The notes: generated by a model not told the origin, from the letters alone. 41,647 nucleotides of DNA from Treponema sp. (GCA_017961705.1 JAGCWT010000152.1:1-41647), one strand, 5' to 3'; numbered from the stretch's first letter, positions 7,099-15,577 are shown. Numbers and translations: made by a program.

Positions 7099-7874
7099 AG
7101 TACGGCATCATTGACTACGAAACAATCGGCCAAGGAATTCCAGTTCTTATAATCCACGGATGGGGAATAAGCAAAGTTACAATGAAGGGCGCCTTTGAAC
7201 CCATATTTGAAAAACTTAGTGGCTACAAAAGATATTACATCGACTTACCTGGAATGGGACAATCCGAGCACGGAGACATAAAAAATTCCGACGACATTCT
7301 TGCCCTGCTTTATGATTTTGCAGTCAACGTCATCAAGGAAAAATTCATAATCGTTGGCCAGTCTTACGGCGGACTACTTGTGCGTGGATTTGTAAACAAG
7401 CATCGGGACTTGCTTTTAAAAATAATCCTTTTGGTTCCCTGCGTTATTCCAGGAGTTAAGAAAGGCCGGGTTGAACCTTTGGTTACTATAGAAAAAGATG
7501 AAGAGCTTTTGTCTTCGCTAACAAAAAGTGAATACGAAAGTTTCACCATGATGAACGTAATGCTTACCCGGGAAGTATGGGAGCGGTATAAAAAATTCCT
7601 TATGCCTGCCCTTGCAGCTGCCGACTGGGATTTTTTAAATCATAAGCTTGAAGGAAAATTTTCATTCGATCCAGACAAAATGAATTCTCCATGCGAACTT
7701 CCCTGTCTAATAATTACAGCCAAGCAGGATTCTGTGGTGGGTTACAAAGATCAGTTTGACCTTATGAAAATTTACACAAACTCAACCTACTGCGCGGTCA
7801 ACAATGCGGGGCACAACCTACAGATTGAACAGCCTAAAATTTTTGAAGATTTGGTAACTGCCTGGCTAAAATGA
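7095..7874 (+). CDS. Alpha/beta-hydrolase
   Basis: This 259-residue alpha/beta hydrolase has all elements of a Ser-Asp-His triad: nucleophile Ser90 in GQSYGG, Asp212 in AKQDSVVG and His240 in NNAGHNLQ. The oxyanion HGWG motif sits at residues 21-24. I chose the ATG at 7095 over an upstream in-frame ATG at 7062 because it forms an ATGA overlap with the preceding stop, is preceded by GGAG at 7083, and gives the usual family N-terminus. Esters, lactones or amides are possible substrates. Confidence 0.85.
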   Translation: MKYGIIDYETIGQGIPVLIIHGWGISKVTMKGAFEPIFEKLSGYKRYYIDLPGMGQSEHGDIKNSDDILALLYDFAVNVIKEKFIIVGQSYGGLLVRGFVNKHRDLLLKIILLVPCVIPGVKKGRVEPLVTIEKDEELLSSLTKSEYESFTMMNVMLTREVWERYKKFLMPALAAADWDFLNHKLEGKFSFDPDKMNSPCELPCLIITAKQDSVVGYKDQFDLMKIYTNSTYCAVNNAGHNLQIEQPKIFEDLVTAWLK

Positions 7875-8005
7875 ATTTGTGGCAGCAAGAAATAAAGTAT
7901 TAAGCATCTTCAAAATCCTCTGCCAGAAGAAGGACCTTCGGCATTAAAACCGACTTGAAAAAGTTTTAGCAAAGCCTTAAACTCATGCTACGAAGGAAAA
8001 ATTTC
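7875..8005 (+). other. Gene-free gap with small inverted repeats
   Basis: This 131-base gap is the longest break in the run from 3222 to 11095. It holds an imperfect hairpin (TGCC at 7921-7924 with GGCA at 7940-7943, and GAAG at 7929-7932 with CTTC at 7936-7939), and TAAAAC...GTTTTA at 7945-7968. No T-run follows either, and I see no good promoter, so its role is unclear. AAGGAA just before 8006 is the ribosome binding site of the next gene. Confidence 0.4.
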
Positions 8006-8971
8006 ATGGAACAGTTTATAAATCTTGACGAAAGCTATTTTTTGGAAGCGGCAGAATTATACAAAGAATCATTTGCAGGCGAACCGTGGAACGATGACTG
8101 GAGCAACAAAGAACAGCTTCACCAATACATAAAAGAAGTTTCTGGTGCCTACAATGCGCTAAACTACGGCCTTCTGGTAGACGGAAAATTGGTCGCCATT
8201 TCCCTGGGAGGAATCCGCCACTGGTGGGAAGGTGCAAATTATAACATCGATGAATTCTGCGTTTCAAAAACTATGCGGGGAAGAGGCATCGGTTCCAGAT
8301 TCATGTCCATGATAGAAAAAGACCTTCAGGCAAAGGGCATACCTGGAATCTTCCTCCAGACAGACATAGACAAACCGTCATTCCGCTTTTACACAAAGAA
8401 CGGATTTTCAAATTTGGAAAAACACGTGAGCCTGTTCAAAATGGCTGGGCTTCACATAAAAACAGAAAGACTTGAACTCGTTCCCCAAGGCCTGCGCTTT
8501 TTTAAGACCACTCATGAATACGCAAGCGACAGGGAAAACATGCGCTTTATGATAAACCTTCCGAACGATTCAGAGGAAGCAACAAAAGAATTCCTTGCAG
8601 GCGCAGAACAGGAATGGAAAAAAGAAAAGCCCAGCTTCTTTGAATTTGCAATCCTTTGCAACAATGACCACATCGGCGGAATAAGCATCTATCTGGACGA
8701 AGGCAAAAGCTGCGGTGAACTTGGCTGGTGTCTTAGCAAAAAGGCTCAGGGAAATGCCTACGCTGTAGAAGCCGCAAAAGCGATTGTTGAATGGGCGCAA
8801 AAAGAACTTTCCCTTAAGCATTTCATTGCCCACTGCGACAGCGAAAACATAGCTTCATGGAAGACAATGGAAAAACTTGGCATGCAGAGAATTTCCTGCA
8901 CAGGCGGAAGATTCAACAAGATAGCACCAAAAGAAGAACGGAAAGAATTTTTATACGAAATGAAAATATAA
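8006..8971 (+). CDS. Tandem double-GNAT acetyltransferase
   Basis: The 321-residue protein contains two GNAT domains of different subtype. Residues 1-150 form an AAC/YhbS-like GNAT (loop SKTMRGRGIGSRFM, then SFRFYTKNGF). Residues ~151-321 form a RimJ/RimL-type GNAT (starts IKTERLELVPQG, loop SKKAQGNAYAVEAAK, then SWKTMEKLGM). I chose the ATG at 8006 over that at 7985 because AAGGA lies about 10 bases upstream and the GNAT fold begins there. Double GNATs are known, for example in mycothiol synthase and some tandem acetyltransferases, but the pairing here cannot be assigned. Confidence 0.8.
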   Translation: MEQFINLDESYFLEAAELYKESFAGEPWNDDWSNKEQLHQYIKEVSGAYNALNYGLLVDGKLVAISLGGIRHWWEGANYNIDEFCVSKTMRGRGIGSRFMSMIEKDLQAKGIPGIFLQTDIDKPSFRFYTKNGFSNLEKHVSLFKMAGLHIKTERLELVPQGLRFFKTTHEYASDRENMRFMINLPNDSEEATKEFLAGAEQEWKKEKPSFFEFAILCNNDHIGGISIYLDEGKSCGELGWCLSKKAQGNAYAVEAAKAIVEWAQKELSLKHFIAHCDSENIASWKTMEKLGMQRISCTGGRFNKIAPKEERKEFLYEMKI

Positions 8972-8992
8972 GCACAAAAGACAGGGGTAAAA

Positions 8993-9454
8993 ATGGAAAA
9001 AACAAACATCACTTACAAGACACTAACTGCCACCGACTATGACGAGCTGTATTCCCTTTGGAATCAAGTTGAACAAACAAAGCGTGCCTTGAATCCTGTT
9101 GACGACACACTCGAAGGAATCACGCGCTATATAAAGCGGAACCCCACAACCTGTTTTGCCGCAATCAGCAACGGAAAAATTGTAGGCGCAATCTTAACCG
9201 GACACGATGGAAGGAGGGCAATCATACACCACCTTTGCGTACACCCAAATTTTCAGCGTCTGGGAATTGCACGCACCCTTGTTCAAATGGCAGAAGTTGC
9301 ATTAAAAAAAGAAGGCATACAAAAAATATTTGGACTTGTATTCAAAGACAACGAAACTGCAAACTCTTTCTGGGAACGGATGGGCTACAGTCTGCGCACA
9401 AACCTAAACTACCGCAACAAAAGCCTAAACGATGCAATCCCAACAGGTGAATAA
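8993..9454 (+). CDS. GNAT family N-acetyltransferase
   Basis: This 153-residue GNAT contains the strand AIIHHLCVHPNF and the acetyl-CoA loop QRLGIARTL at about residues 85-93. The C-terminal element SFWERMGY follows at about 124. GGGGT lies six bases before the start. It is followed at once by another GNAT gene: its stop at 9452-9454 is one base before the next ATG at 9456. Confidence 0.85.
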   Translation: MEKTNITYKTLTATDYDELYSLWNQVEQTKRALNPVDDTLEGITRYIKRNPTTCFAAISNGKIVGAILTGHDGRRAIIHHLCVHPNFQRLGIARTLVQMAEVALKKEGIQKIFGLVFKDNETANSFWERMGYSLRTNLNYRNKSLNDAIPTGE

Positions 9455-9455
9455 A

Positions 9456-10466
9456 ATGACGCTAGAAACACAAAGGCTTATATTAAGAAATTACACGCTG
9501 GATGATTTTGACTCCCTCTACGAAATAATGTCTGACGCAGAAACAATGCAGCACTACCCCGCTCCTTTTGACGAGGCACGGACCCGCGGCTGGATTGAAT
9601 GGAATTTGGACAACTACAAAAAATACGGCTGGGGGCTTTGGGCTGTAACCCTAAAAGAAAGCGGAGAGTTTATAGGCGACTGTGGAATCACCCTGCAAAA
9701 CATAGACGGCGAAGAACTTCCAGAAATTGGCTACCACATTCACAAAAAATACTGGAGGCAGGGCTTTGCAAAGGAAGCAGCCCGAGCAGTCAGAGACTGG
9801 GTATTTGAAAACACAAAATACGATGCAATTTATTCATACATGAAATACACAAACGTCGGTTCATACTCAACGGCAATTGCAAACGGCATGAAAAAAGTAA
9901 AGGAATATCCAGATCCCAAAAACAAAATATCCTATGCTTATGCCATTACCCGGGAAGAATGGAATTCACTTTTAAAATTTTCAAAGGCAAAAAAAGAAAC
10001 CCTTGAAGAAATTTTCCTGCTCTACAAAAATGCAATTGCAAAAATGGACGAAGAAAAAATTCCCCAGTGGGATGAAATCTACCCGGACAAAAAGATTCTT
10101 TCTGACGACATAGAAAAAAATCAAATGTATGTTGGGAAAAAGAACGGAAAGATTGCCCTGTGCTTTGTACTCAATGAAGAATGTGACGAAGAATACAAAA
10201 GCGCAAAATGGATTTGCCCCAATGCAAGGTTTTGCGTAATACACAGGCTTTGTGTAAACCCAGACTTCCAGCGCCAGGGACTCGCAGGACAAGCAATGAA
10301 TTATATAGAAGAATTTTGCAAGCAGGCAAAATATGACTCCATCCGTCTGGACTGCTTTACCCAAAACCCCTATTCAAGAAAGCTCTACGACAACAAGGGC
10401 TATGCGATCACAGGCTACGCTGACTGGCGCAAGGGTCGCTTTGAGCTAAGAGAAAAAAAGTTATAG
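9456..10466 (+). CDS. Tandem double-GNAT acetyltransferase
   Basis: The 336-residue protein has an N-terminal RimJ/RimL-type GNAT (TLETQRLILRNYTLDDF, loop KKYWRQGFAKEAARAV at about residue 105). A C-terminal single-domain GNAT follows from about residue 178 (loop VNPDFQRQGLAGQAM at about 270, then YSRKLYDNKGYAITGYADW). The ATG at 9456 fits the usual TERL start; the alternative at 9432 overlaps the preceding gene. The two halves differ in subtype, as in the protein at 8006-8971, but in this case the RimJ-like part is first. This mirror arrangement suggests independent fusions. Confidence 0.8.
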   Translation: MTLETQRLILRNYTLDDFDSLYEIMSDAETMQHYPAPFDEARTRGWIEWNLDNYKKYGWGLWAVTLKESGEFIGDCGITLQNIDGEELPEIGYHIHKKYWRQGFAKEAARAVRDWVFENTKYDAIYSYMKYTNVGSYSTAIANGMKKVKEYPDPKNKISYAYAITREEWNSLLKFSKAKKETLEEIFLLYKNAIAKMDEEKIPQWDEIYPDKKILSDDIEKNQMYVGKKNGKIALCFVLNEECDEEYKSAKWICPNARFCVIHRLCVNPDFQRQGLAGQAMNYIEEFCKQAKYDSIRLDCFTQNPYSRKLYDNKGYAITGYADWRKGRFELREKKL

Positions 10467-10471
10467 GTGCC

Positions 10472-11095
10472 ATGGACGAAATTACTTACTGCAAAAAGAA
10501 TGACGAGATTGAATGCATCCGCTACAAAAACTGGACAAAATCCTATCCGCCGCATACGCATACCGGGCACCTTACTGTTGGCTATGTTGAAGAGGGAAAA
10601 CTTTGCATTGTTTTTGACGGCAAGGAAAAAATATACGGACCTGGCGACGAGTTCCAAATTCCCCCGAACATTGTGCACGAACTAAAACCCGCCAGCAAAG
10701 ACGGCTATTCCATGGTTGTAACCTGCATAAAAATAAAGAGTCAGGATAAAGGAAACAATTCTTCCATTAGCGAAGCAAACCTTTCCGCACTCAGGGATTC
10801 CATTCTTGACCGTCCGGAAAATCTGTATCTTATAGAAGAGATGGCCAAAGATTCAAACATCAGCCCCTTCTACATGATCCGTCAATTTAAAAAGGCATTT
10901 GGTCTTACACCCCATCAGTTTCAAATTCAGTGCAAGGTTAGAAAGGCACAAAAACTGTTGGAAAAAGAAAAAGACATCAGCGAGGTAACTTACGAATCTG
11001 GCTTTTGCGACCAAAGTCACCTCAACCGATGCTTTCACAAAATAGTTGGACTTACCCCAAAGGATTATCAAAAATCAATTGAGGAAGAAAACTAG
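10472..11095 (+). CDS. AraC-family transcriptional regulator
   Basis: The 207-residue regulator has a short cupin sensor (SYPPHTHTGHLTVGYVEEGK with histidines, GDEFQIPPNIVHEL). A C-terminal AraC DNA-binding domain runs from about residue 105 (IEEMAKDSNISPFYMIRQFKKAFGLTPHQFQ; ISEVTYESGFCDQSHLNRCFHKIVGLTPKDYQ). AGGTG overlaps the stop of the preceding gene and lies two bases before the ATG, so spacing is short and expression is probably coupled. As the last gene of the GNAT run, it may be its dedicated regulator. It converges with and overlaps the cupin gene by four bases. Confidence 0.85.
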   Translation: MDEITYCKKNDEIECIRYKNWTKSYPPHTHTGHLTVGYVEEGKLCIVFDGKEKIYGPGDEFQIPPNIVHELKPASKDGYSMVVTCIKIKSQDKGNNSSISEANLSALRDSILDRPENLYLIEEMAKDSNISPFYMIRQFKKAFGLTPHQFQIQCKVRKAQKLLEKEKDISEVTYESGFCDQSHLNRCFHKIVGLTPKDYQKSIEEEN

Positions 11096-11481
11096 CACAG
11101 TGCAGGGAAAAACTTTGCAAACATAAAGAGCCCTTCTTCCCCGGCATTCACTTCATGAGGAACTTTTGCAGGCATTATGGAAATTGTTCCGCTCTCATAG
11201 GCAAGCTTCTTTCCGTCATTTATGCAAATTCCCTTTCCAGAAATAACTTCATGAGTTTCCAGCTGAGTTTCGTGAATGTGGTTTTTAATGCTCTTGTTCG
11301 GTGCAATCCTTACAAGGTGATAGCTGAACATTCCGCCGGTTTCACTCCCCTTGATGATGTGCTTTAGTTCAACACCTTCAAAGACAGGATGCTTTGACCA
11401 TTCAATTTCATCAAAAGAAATTGTTTTTTCTGGAAGCCTAAGCTCTCCACAGTTGAATTTTTCAAAAACTTCATTTTTCAT
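11092..11481 (-). CDS. Cupin-domain protein
   Basis: The 129-residue cupin has motif 1 as KNHIHETQLETHEVISGKG (two histidines and a glutamate in the metal-binding pattern, then a further His) and motif 2 as SGTISIMPAKVPHEV with the second-site His. I chose the ATG at 11481 because AGGAG lies six bases upstream. A longer frame to 11589 would add 36 residues with no family match. It ends four bases into the convergent AraC gene. The substrate is unknown. Confidence 0.8.
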   Translation of the reverse strand: MKNEVFEKFNCGELRLPEKTISFDEIEWSKHPVFEGVELKHIIKGSETGGMFSYHLVRIAPNKSIKNHIHETQLETHEVISGKGICINDGKKLAYESGTISIMPAKVPHEVNAGEEGLFMFAKFFPALC

Positions 11482-11670
11482 ACAACGCTCCTTTTGCCCG
11501 AACTTCCCAGGCTTTTCTTTTATGAATACATAGTACAAAAGCTGGCAAAAAAAATATTGGATAAAATTGCTCTTTTTATTTTTTTGCAACTAAAAGTAAC
11601 AAAAAAGCAAGCGGCAGTTGGTTCTGCAAAAGTGATGGATGTGCTATCATGAACTTATCTGGAGGTAAAG

Positions 11671-12342
11671 ATGATTTTCTCTGAAAAACTTGTAGTATTA
11701 AGAAAAAACAAGGGAATGACGCAGGATACCCTTTCCGAAAAGCTGAACGTTTCAAGGCAGGCCGTAGCAAAGTGGGAATCGGGACAGGCTTACCCGGATA
11801 TTTCAAACCTGATACAAATCAGCGACCTTATGAATGTAACCGTTGATTACCTTGTGCGCGACGGTGAATGCATGATGAATGTTATACCGGGAAAAGACGC
11901 AGACCTTAACGAGCTTATAGAATTCAGGCTTGAAGCCAACGTGAACACTTACGCTGCCTTTATGAACGAAGTGGACTCCACACGGCTTGACTCCCACGAC
12001 TTCCGCTACCAAAACGGTGATTACGTTTACCACGACACCTATGTTGGCGGTGAGCAGTTTGCAGGGGAAGAAGCTGTTTGGAAAAATGGAAAATCAGTCT
12101 ACGCCATGAATTACATGGGGCGCGTACTTGGCAAAGACTTTAGCGGAAACTTCCTAAAAGACGCACTAAGGCACGCAGACAAAAAGATGCCCTACCGTGG
12201 ACCTGAATACTATCAGGACGGAGAGTACCTTTACAAAAGCAGCGTTAATGGAGACTTTTCCTGGTTCCAGGGCTACGAGGAAATATTCTGCCGTGGCGAA
12301 AAAGTTTACGAATGCTACTTTCACGGTGGCCTAACAAAATAA
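11671..12342 (+). CDS. XRE-family regulator with DUF5680 domain
   Basis: Residues 1-65 are a classical XRE helix-turn-helix (LRKNKGMTQDTLSEKLNVSRQAVAKWESGQAYPDISNL). The remaining ~150 residues match the DUF5680 type (YAAFMNEVDSTRLDSHDFRY, YHDTYVGGEQFAGEEAVW, NYMGRVL, FLKDALR, ending in FSWFQGYEEI...YECYFHGG). GGAGG lies five bases before the start. The upstream region has TATCAT at 11645-11650 as a possible -10 without a good -35. DUF5680 domains often occur fused to XRE domains in gut bacteria and may sense a ligand; that role is inferred. Confidence 0.8.
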   Translation: MIFSEKLVVLRKNKGMTQDTLSEKLNVSRQAVAKWESGQAYPDISNLIQISDLMNVTVDYLVRDGECMMNVIPGKDADLNELIEFRLEANVNTYAAFMNEVDSTRLDSHDFRYQNGDYVYHDTYVGGEQFAGEEAVWKNGKSVYAMNYMGRVLGKDFSGNFLKDALRHADKKMPYRGPEYYQDGEYLYKSSVNGDFSWFQGYEEIFCRGEKVYECYFHGGLTK

Positions 12343-12360
12343 AAAAATATAAAAAATATG

Positions 12361-12420
12361 TTGACAAATTATATTTGACCAGATATAATGTAGCTAAATA
12401 CATTAAAGGGGTCAAATATA
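12361..12420 (+). promoter_or_regulatory. Consensus promoter within inverted-repeat operator of ohrR
   Basis: TTGACA (12361-12366) and TATAAT (12384-12389) are separated by exactly 17 bases, giving a fully consensus sigma-70 promoter. The arms TATATTTGACC (12370-12380) and GGTCAAATATA (12410-12420) are a perfect 11-bp inverted repeat whose centres are 40 bases apart, about four helical turns. The left arm lies in the spacer and the right arm covers the leader and the GGGG ribosome binding site up to the ATG at 12421. Because the left arm is upstream of the expected start near 12396, this is a DNA operator rather than an mRNA hairpin. Confidence 0.75.
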
Positions 12421-12861
12421 ATGGCACAGGAATACGAACAACTTCTACTCAAAAACCAATTGTGCTTTCCGCTCTATGCCTGCGGACGCAAAATCGTAAG
12501 TGCTTACACTCCATATTTAAAACCGCTGGGGCTAACCTACACGCAATACGTAGTGCTTATGGTTCTCTGGGAAAAAGAGAGCGTCAACGTAGGACAGCTA
12601 GGCTCAATCCTTCACTTGGATGCAGGAACACTCACTCCCCTATTAAAGCGTTTTGAAAAAGACGGCTACATCACCCGGGAACGCTCAAAAGAAGACGAAC
12701 GCATTACAGTCTTAAACATCACGGCAAAGGGGAACGCACTCAAAAAAAAGTGCAAGGACATTCCTGCAAAGATAGCAAAAACAACAAAGTGTTTAAGCAA
12801 GGAAGATGCTATAAAACTCTACGAGCTGCTGTATAAATTCCTTGAAGAAGAAAACGAATAA
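12421..12861 (+). CDS. ohrR: OhrR-type MarR regulator, organic-peroxide sensor
   Basis: The 146-residue protein resembles Bacillus subtilis OhrR. The reactive cysteine is Cys15 in KNQLCFPLYA, at the same number as in OhrR, and there are tyrosines at 19 and 29. The winged helix-turn-helix spans about residues 40-105 (YTQYVVLMVLWEKESVNVGQL, LDAGTLTPLLKRFEKDGYITRERSKEDERI). Only one conserved reactive cysteine is present at this site, as in the 1-Cys OhrR type that reacts with a small thiol; two further cysteines (about 120 and 133) lie in the C-terminal region. It heads an operon with flavodoxin and peroxidase genes and probably represses it through the inverted repeat at its promoter. Confidence 0.85.
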   Translation: MAQEYEQLLLKNQLCFPLYACGRKIVSAYTPYLKPLGLTYTQYVVLMVLWEKESVNVGQLGSILHLDAGTLTPLLKRFEKDGYITRERSKEDERITVLNITAKGNALKKKCKDIPAKIAKTTKCLSKEDAIKLYELLYKFLEEENE

Positions 12862-12871
12862 GGAGGTTAAA

Positions 12872-13279
12872 GTGAAATTCGCCGTTAGATTCTACACAAA
12901 GACGGGAAACACAAAAAAGCTTGCCGAAGCCCTTGCCCAAGAACTGGGGGTTGAAGCAATGCCATTAAATGAGCCGGTAACAGAAGCCACAGATATACTG
13001 TTCCTTGGAAATTCTTACTATGCTTTTGACATTGACCCGGAAGTAAAGGCATTCATAAAGTCGCTAGACAAAAGCAAGGTTGGAAAAATCGTAAACTTCG
13101 GTTCAGCGGCAATGCTAAATTCAACCTACAAGAAGGTTAAGGCAGAAGCAAGTAAAGTTGGAATCCCAGTAGACGAAAAGGAATTCCACTGTAAGGGTGA
13201 ATTCAAATGGCTCCACAAAGGAAGGCCAAATGAAGATGATATAAAAGCAATTGCCGAATTTGCAAGGCAATACAAGTAA
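12872..13279 (+). CDS. Flavodoxin-family protein
   Basis: This 135-residue flavodoxin-like protein has the FMN phosphate-binding loop FYTKTGNTKKLAEAL at about residues 7-21. It also has the later loops FLGNSYYAFDIDPEVKAF and NFGSAAMLNSTY. A GTG start at 12872 is chosen because AGGAGG lies five bases upstream; the longer frame begins inside the preceding gene. Flavodoxins carry electrons on FMN, so it could supply reducing power for peroxide repair together with the downstream peroxidase. The gene begins 10 bases after the ohrR stop. Confidence 0.8.
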   Translation: MKFAVRFYTKTGNTKKLAEALAQELGVEAMPLNEPVTEATDILFLGNSYYAFDIDPEVKAFIKSLDKSKVGKIVNFGSAAMLNSTYKKVKAEASKVGIPVDEKEFHCKGEFKWLHKGRPNEDDIKAIAEFARQYK

Positions 13280-13289
13280 GGAGGAAGAA

Positions 13290-13829
13290 ATGATTTACGA
13301 TTATGAATTGACTACAGGAAAGGGTCAGACATTAAAGCTTTCCGAATACAAGGGTAAGGTTATCCTTGTTGTTAACACTGCAACAGGCTGTGGATTTACA
13401 CCTCAATACGAGCCAATTGAAAAACTCTACAAGGACTACCACGGCGAGGGACTTGAAATTCTGGACATCCCATGCAACCAGTTTGGCGGTCAAGCTCCAG
13501 GCACTGATGACGAAATCCACGAGTTTTGTTCAATCCACTACAACACGACTTTTGAGCAGATGAAAAAATCAGACGTGAACGGTGCAAATGAACTTCCCCT
13601 TTACACTTACCTAAAGTCACAAAAGGGTTTTGACGGTTTTGATGAACACCAGTACAAGCCTCTGCTTGAAAAAATGTTTTCCGACGCAGATCCTGACTGG
13701 GCAAAAAAGCCGGACATCAAGTGGAACTTTACAAAGTTCATAGTTGACCGCTCAGGAAATGTAGTTGCAAGGTTTGAACCAACGGCAGACATTAGCAAAG
13801 TTGAGGAATGCATCAAATCCTTGCTGTAG
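13290..13829 (+). CDS. gpx: Glutathione peroxidase-family thiol peroxidase
   Basis: This 179-residue protein has the complete catalytic set of the family: Cys34 (VNTATGCGFTPQY, in place of selenocysteine), Gln68 (CNQFGGQAPG), Trp145 and Asn146 (IKWNFTKF). The usual Glu after the Gln is Ala. I chose the ATG at 13290 because AGGAGG lies six bases upstream; an earlier ATG at 13251 falls in the preceding gene. Bacterial members without selenium usually use thioredoxin to reduce peroxides, and the operon with OhrR points to organic peroxides. It ends eight bases before the convergent ABC gene. Confidence 0.9.
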   Translation: MIYDYELTTGKGQTLKLSEYKGKVILVVNTATGCGFTPQYEPIEKLYKDYHGEGLEILDIPCNQFGGQAPGTDDEIHEFCSIHYNTTFEQMKKSDVNGANELPLYTYLKSQKGFDGFDEHQYKPLLEKMFSDADPDWAKKPDIKWNFTKFIVDRSGNVVARFEPTADISKVEECIKSLL

Positions 13830-13837
13830 GAAAGGGA

Positions 13838-15571
13838 CTAGACACTTTGGTTCTTCCACAGGGACGCATATTTTCTTCCCAAAGAAATAAGCTCTTGGTG
13901 GCTTCCGCATTCAGTGATGTTCTTCCCCTCCACCACAGCAATCTTGTCGGCATTTTTTATGGTGGAAAGCCTGTGCGCAATCACAAGTGTTGTCCTTCCC
14001 TTTGAGAGCTCGTCAAAAGCGTTTTGGATTTTAAGCTCTGTAGCCGAATCCAAAGCGCTTGTTGCTTCGTCAAGAATCAGAATTGGAGGATTTTTTAGGA
14101 AGCAGCGGGCAATTGAAATTCTTTGCTTCTGACCGCCAGAAAGTTTTAGCCCTCTTTCCCCAACAAGGCTATCGTAACCTTCTGGCATTTTCATTATGTC
14201 GTCATGAATCTCCGCACGTTTTGCTGCAGTAATTATTTCATCATCAGTGGCATTTGGTTTTCCATAAGCGATGTTTTCTTTTATTGTCCCTGCAAACAAA
14301 AATACATCCTGCTGAACAAGGCCAATCTGACTTCGCAAATTTTCAAGCTTTATTCTCTTTATATCAATTCCGTCAAGAAAAATAGAACCGCCCGTAACTT
14401 CGTAAAAGCGAGGAATCAAGTTGCAAATGGTAGTCTTGCCTCCGCCGCTTTCGCCAACAAAGGCAAAATGTTCACCAGCCTTTATTTCCAGATTGATGTT
14501 TTCCAGGACACTTGCTTTTTCATTGTAAGAAAAATTTACGTTCTTAAAACTTATGTTCCCCCTGGCACTCAAAAGTTCCACCGCATCATCGGCTTCTTTT
14601 ATGGAAGTGTCTGTCCTCATGATTTCCAGGAACCTGTTAAAGCCAGCCATTCCGGTTGAAAACTGTTCAACGTTAAAATTGACAAGTTTTCTTACGGGAT
14701 TTGTAAAAGTTGCAACAAAAAGATTCGCAGCGATTAAATCGGGAAGGGTCATTTTTCCCTGCATAATAAAATATCCGCCAAGAGCTACAACCAAAAGCGA
14801 AAGCAGTGCCATAAAAAAATCCACGTTTGCGTGAAAAGTTGACATTACCTTGTAAAAGTCTTTTTTGCTTTCCTTATAAGTTATATTGCTTTGCGCAAAC
14901 TTTTCCACTTCAAGTGCCTCTGCCGTAAATCCCTGCGTAACCCGAATTCCTGTGAGCGAATTTTCCAGGGCACCATTTATGACTGCAGTTTTGTCTTTAA
15001 CACGCCTTGAACTTTCAGAAAGTTTTTTTCTGTTTCTAATTGCAATAAAAATAACAATGGGCAAAAAGGCAAACACAACAATTGCCAGTTCCCAGCGGAT
15101 TCTAAGAAGAATGAAAAAGCTTCCCAAAAGTGTAAGCAAAGAAGTCATTATGTCTTCAGGGCCATGGTGGGCAAGTTCGGTAACTTCAAAAAGATCGGTT
15201 GTAACCCGGCTCATCAGGTGGCCAGTAAGGTGGGTGTCAAAAAAAGAAAAGCTTTGTTCCTCCAGCTTGGAAAAAACGTCGCGCCGCATATCGGTCTCTA
15301 CTTCAACGCCAAAAAAATGGCCCCAGTAATTTACAAACCAAACGCAAACCCAGCGTATGCAATAGACTGCAAGCAAAAAGGCTATCATGCAAAAGAAAAG
15401 CCTCATGGCACCCTTGGGAATGAGTGTATTTAAAAGATGCCTTGTTACGAAGGGAAAGGAGACGTCGATTACGGCAATAAAAAAAGCGCATATCATGTCG
15501 GCAACAAAAATATTCAGATGCGGCTTGTAATAGCTAAAAAATACCTTAAGTGGCTTGTCATTGTAATTCAT
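13838..15571 (-). CDS. ABC exporter, fused membrane and ATPase domains
   Basis: The 577-residue half-transporter has an N-terminal type-I exporter membrane domain with about six helices (residues ~18-290). The ATPase domain contains Walker A GESGGGKTT (about 373-381), the signature LSGGQKQR (about 476), Walker B ILILDEAT (about 497) and the switch histidine in IAHRLS (about 528). It works as a dimer; no partner half-transporter lies beside it, so it may be a homodimer like MsbA/LmrA-type exporters. There is no ribosome binding site: the ATG is six bases downstream of TATAGT in an extended -10, suggesting a leaderless mRNA. The substrate (lipid or drug) is unknown. Confidence 0.85.
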   Translation of the reverse strand: MNYNDKPLKVFFSYYKPHLNIFVADMICAFFIAVIDVSFPFVTRHLLNTLIPKGAMRLFFCMIAFLLAVYCIRWVCVWFVNYWGHFFGVEVETDMRRDVFSKLEEQSFSFFDTHLTGHLMSRVTTDLFEVTELAHHGPEDIMTSLLTLLGSFFILLRIRWELAIVVFAFLPIVIFIAIRNRKKLSESSRRVKDKTAVINGALENSLTGIRVTQGFTAEALEVEKFAQSNITYKESKKDFYKVMSTFHANVDFFMALLSLLVVALGGYFIMQGKMTLPDLIAANLFVATFTNPVRKLVNFNVEQFSTGMAGFNRFLEIMRTDTSIKEADDAVELLSARGNISFKNVNFSYNEKASVLENINLEIKAGEHFAFVGESGGGKTTICNLIPRFYEVTGGSIFLDGIDIKRIKLENLRSQIGLVQQDVFLFAGTIKENIAYGKPNATDDEIITAAKRAEIHDDIMKMPEGYDSLVGERGLKLSGGQKQRISIARCFLKNPPILILDEATSALDSATELKIQNAFDELSKGRTTLVIAHRLSTIKNADKIAVVEGKNITECGSHQELISLGRKYASLWKNQSV

Positions 15572-15577
15572 TATTCA

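Noticed and set aside
3222-11095. Integron cassette array
   Set aside because: Single-domain GNATs and cupins are typical of cassettes and treponemes can carry integrons, but the genes are spaced by only a few bases with stop/start overlaps. No attC-like core sites or repeated 60-100 base elements were seen.
11576-11806. Minus-strand ORF over the XRE gene start
   Set aside because: Overlaps a well-supported XRE gene and shows no family features.
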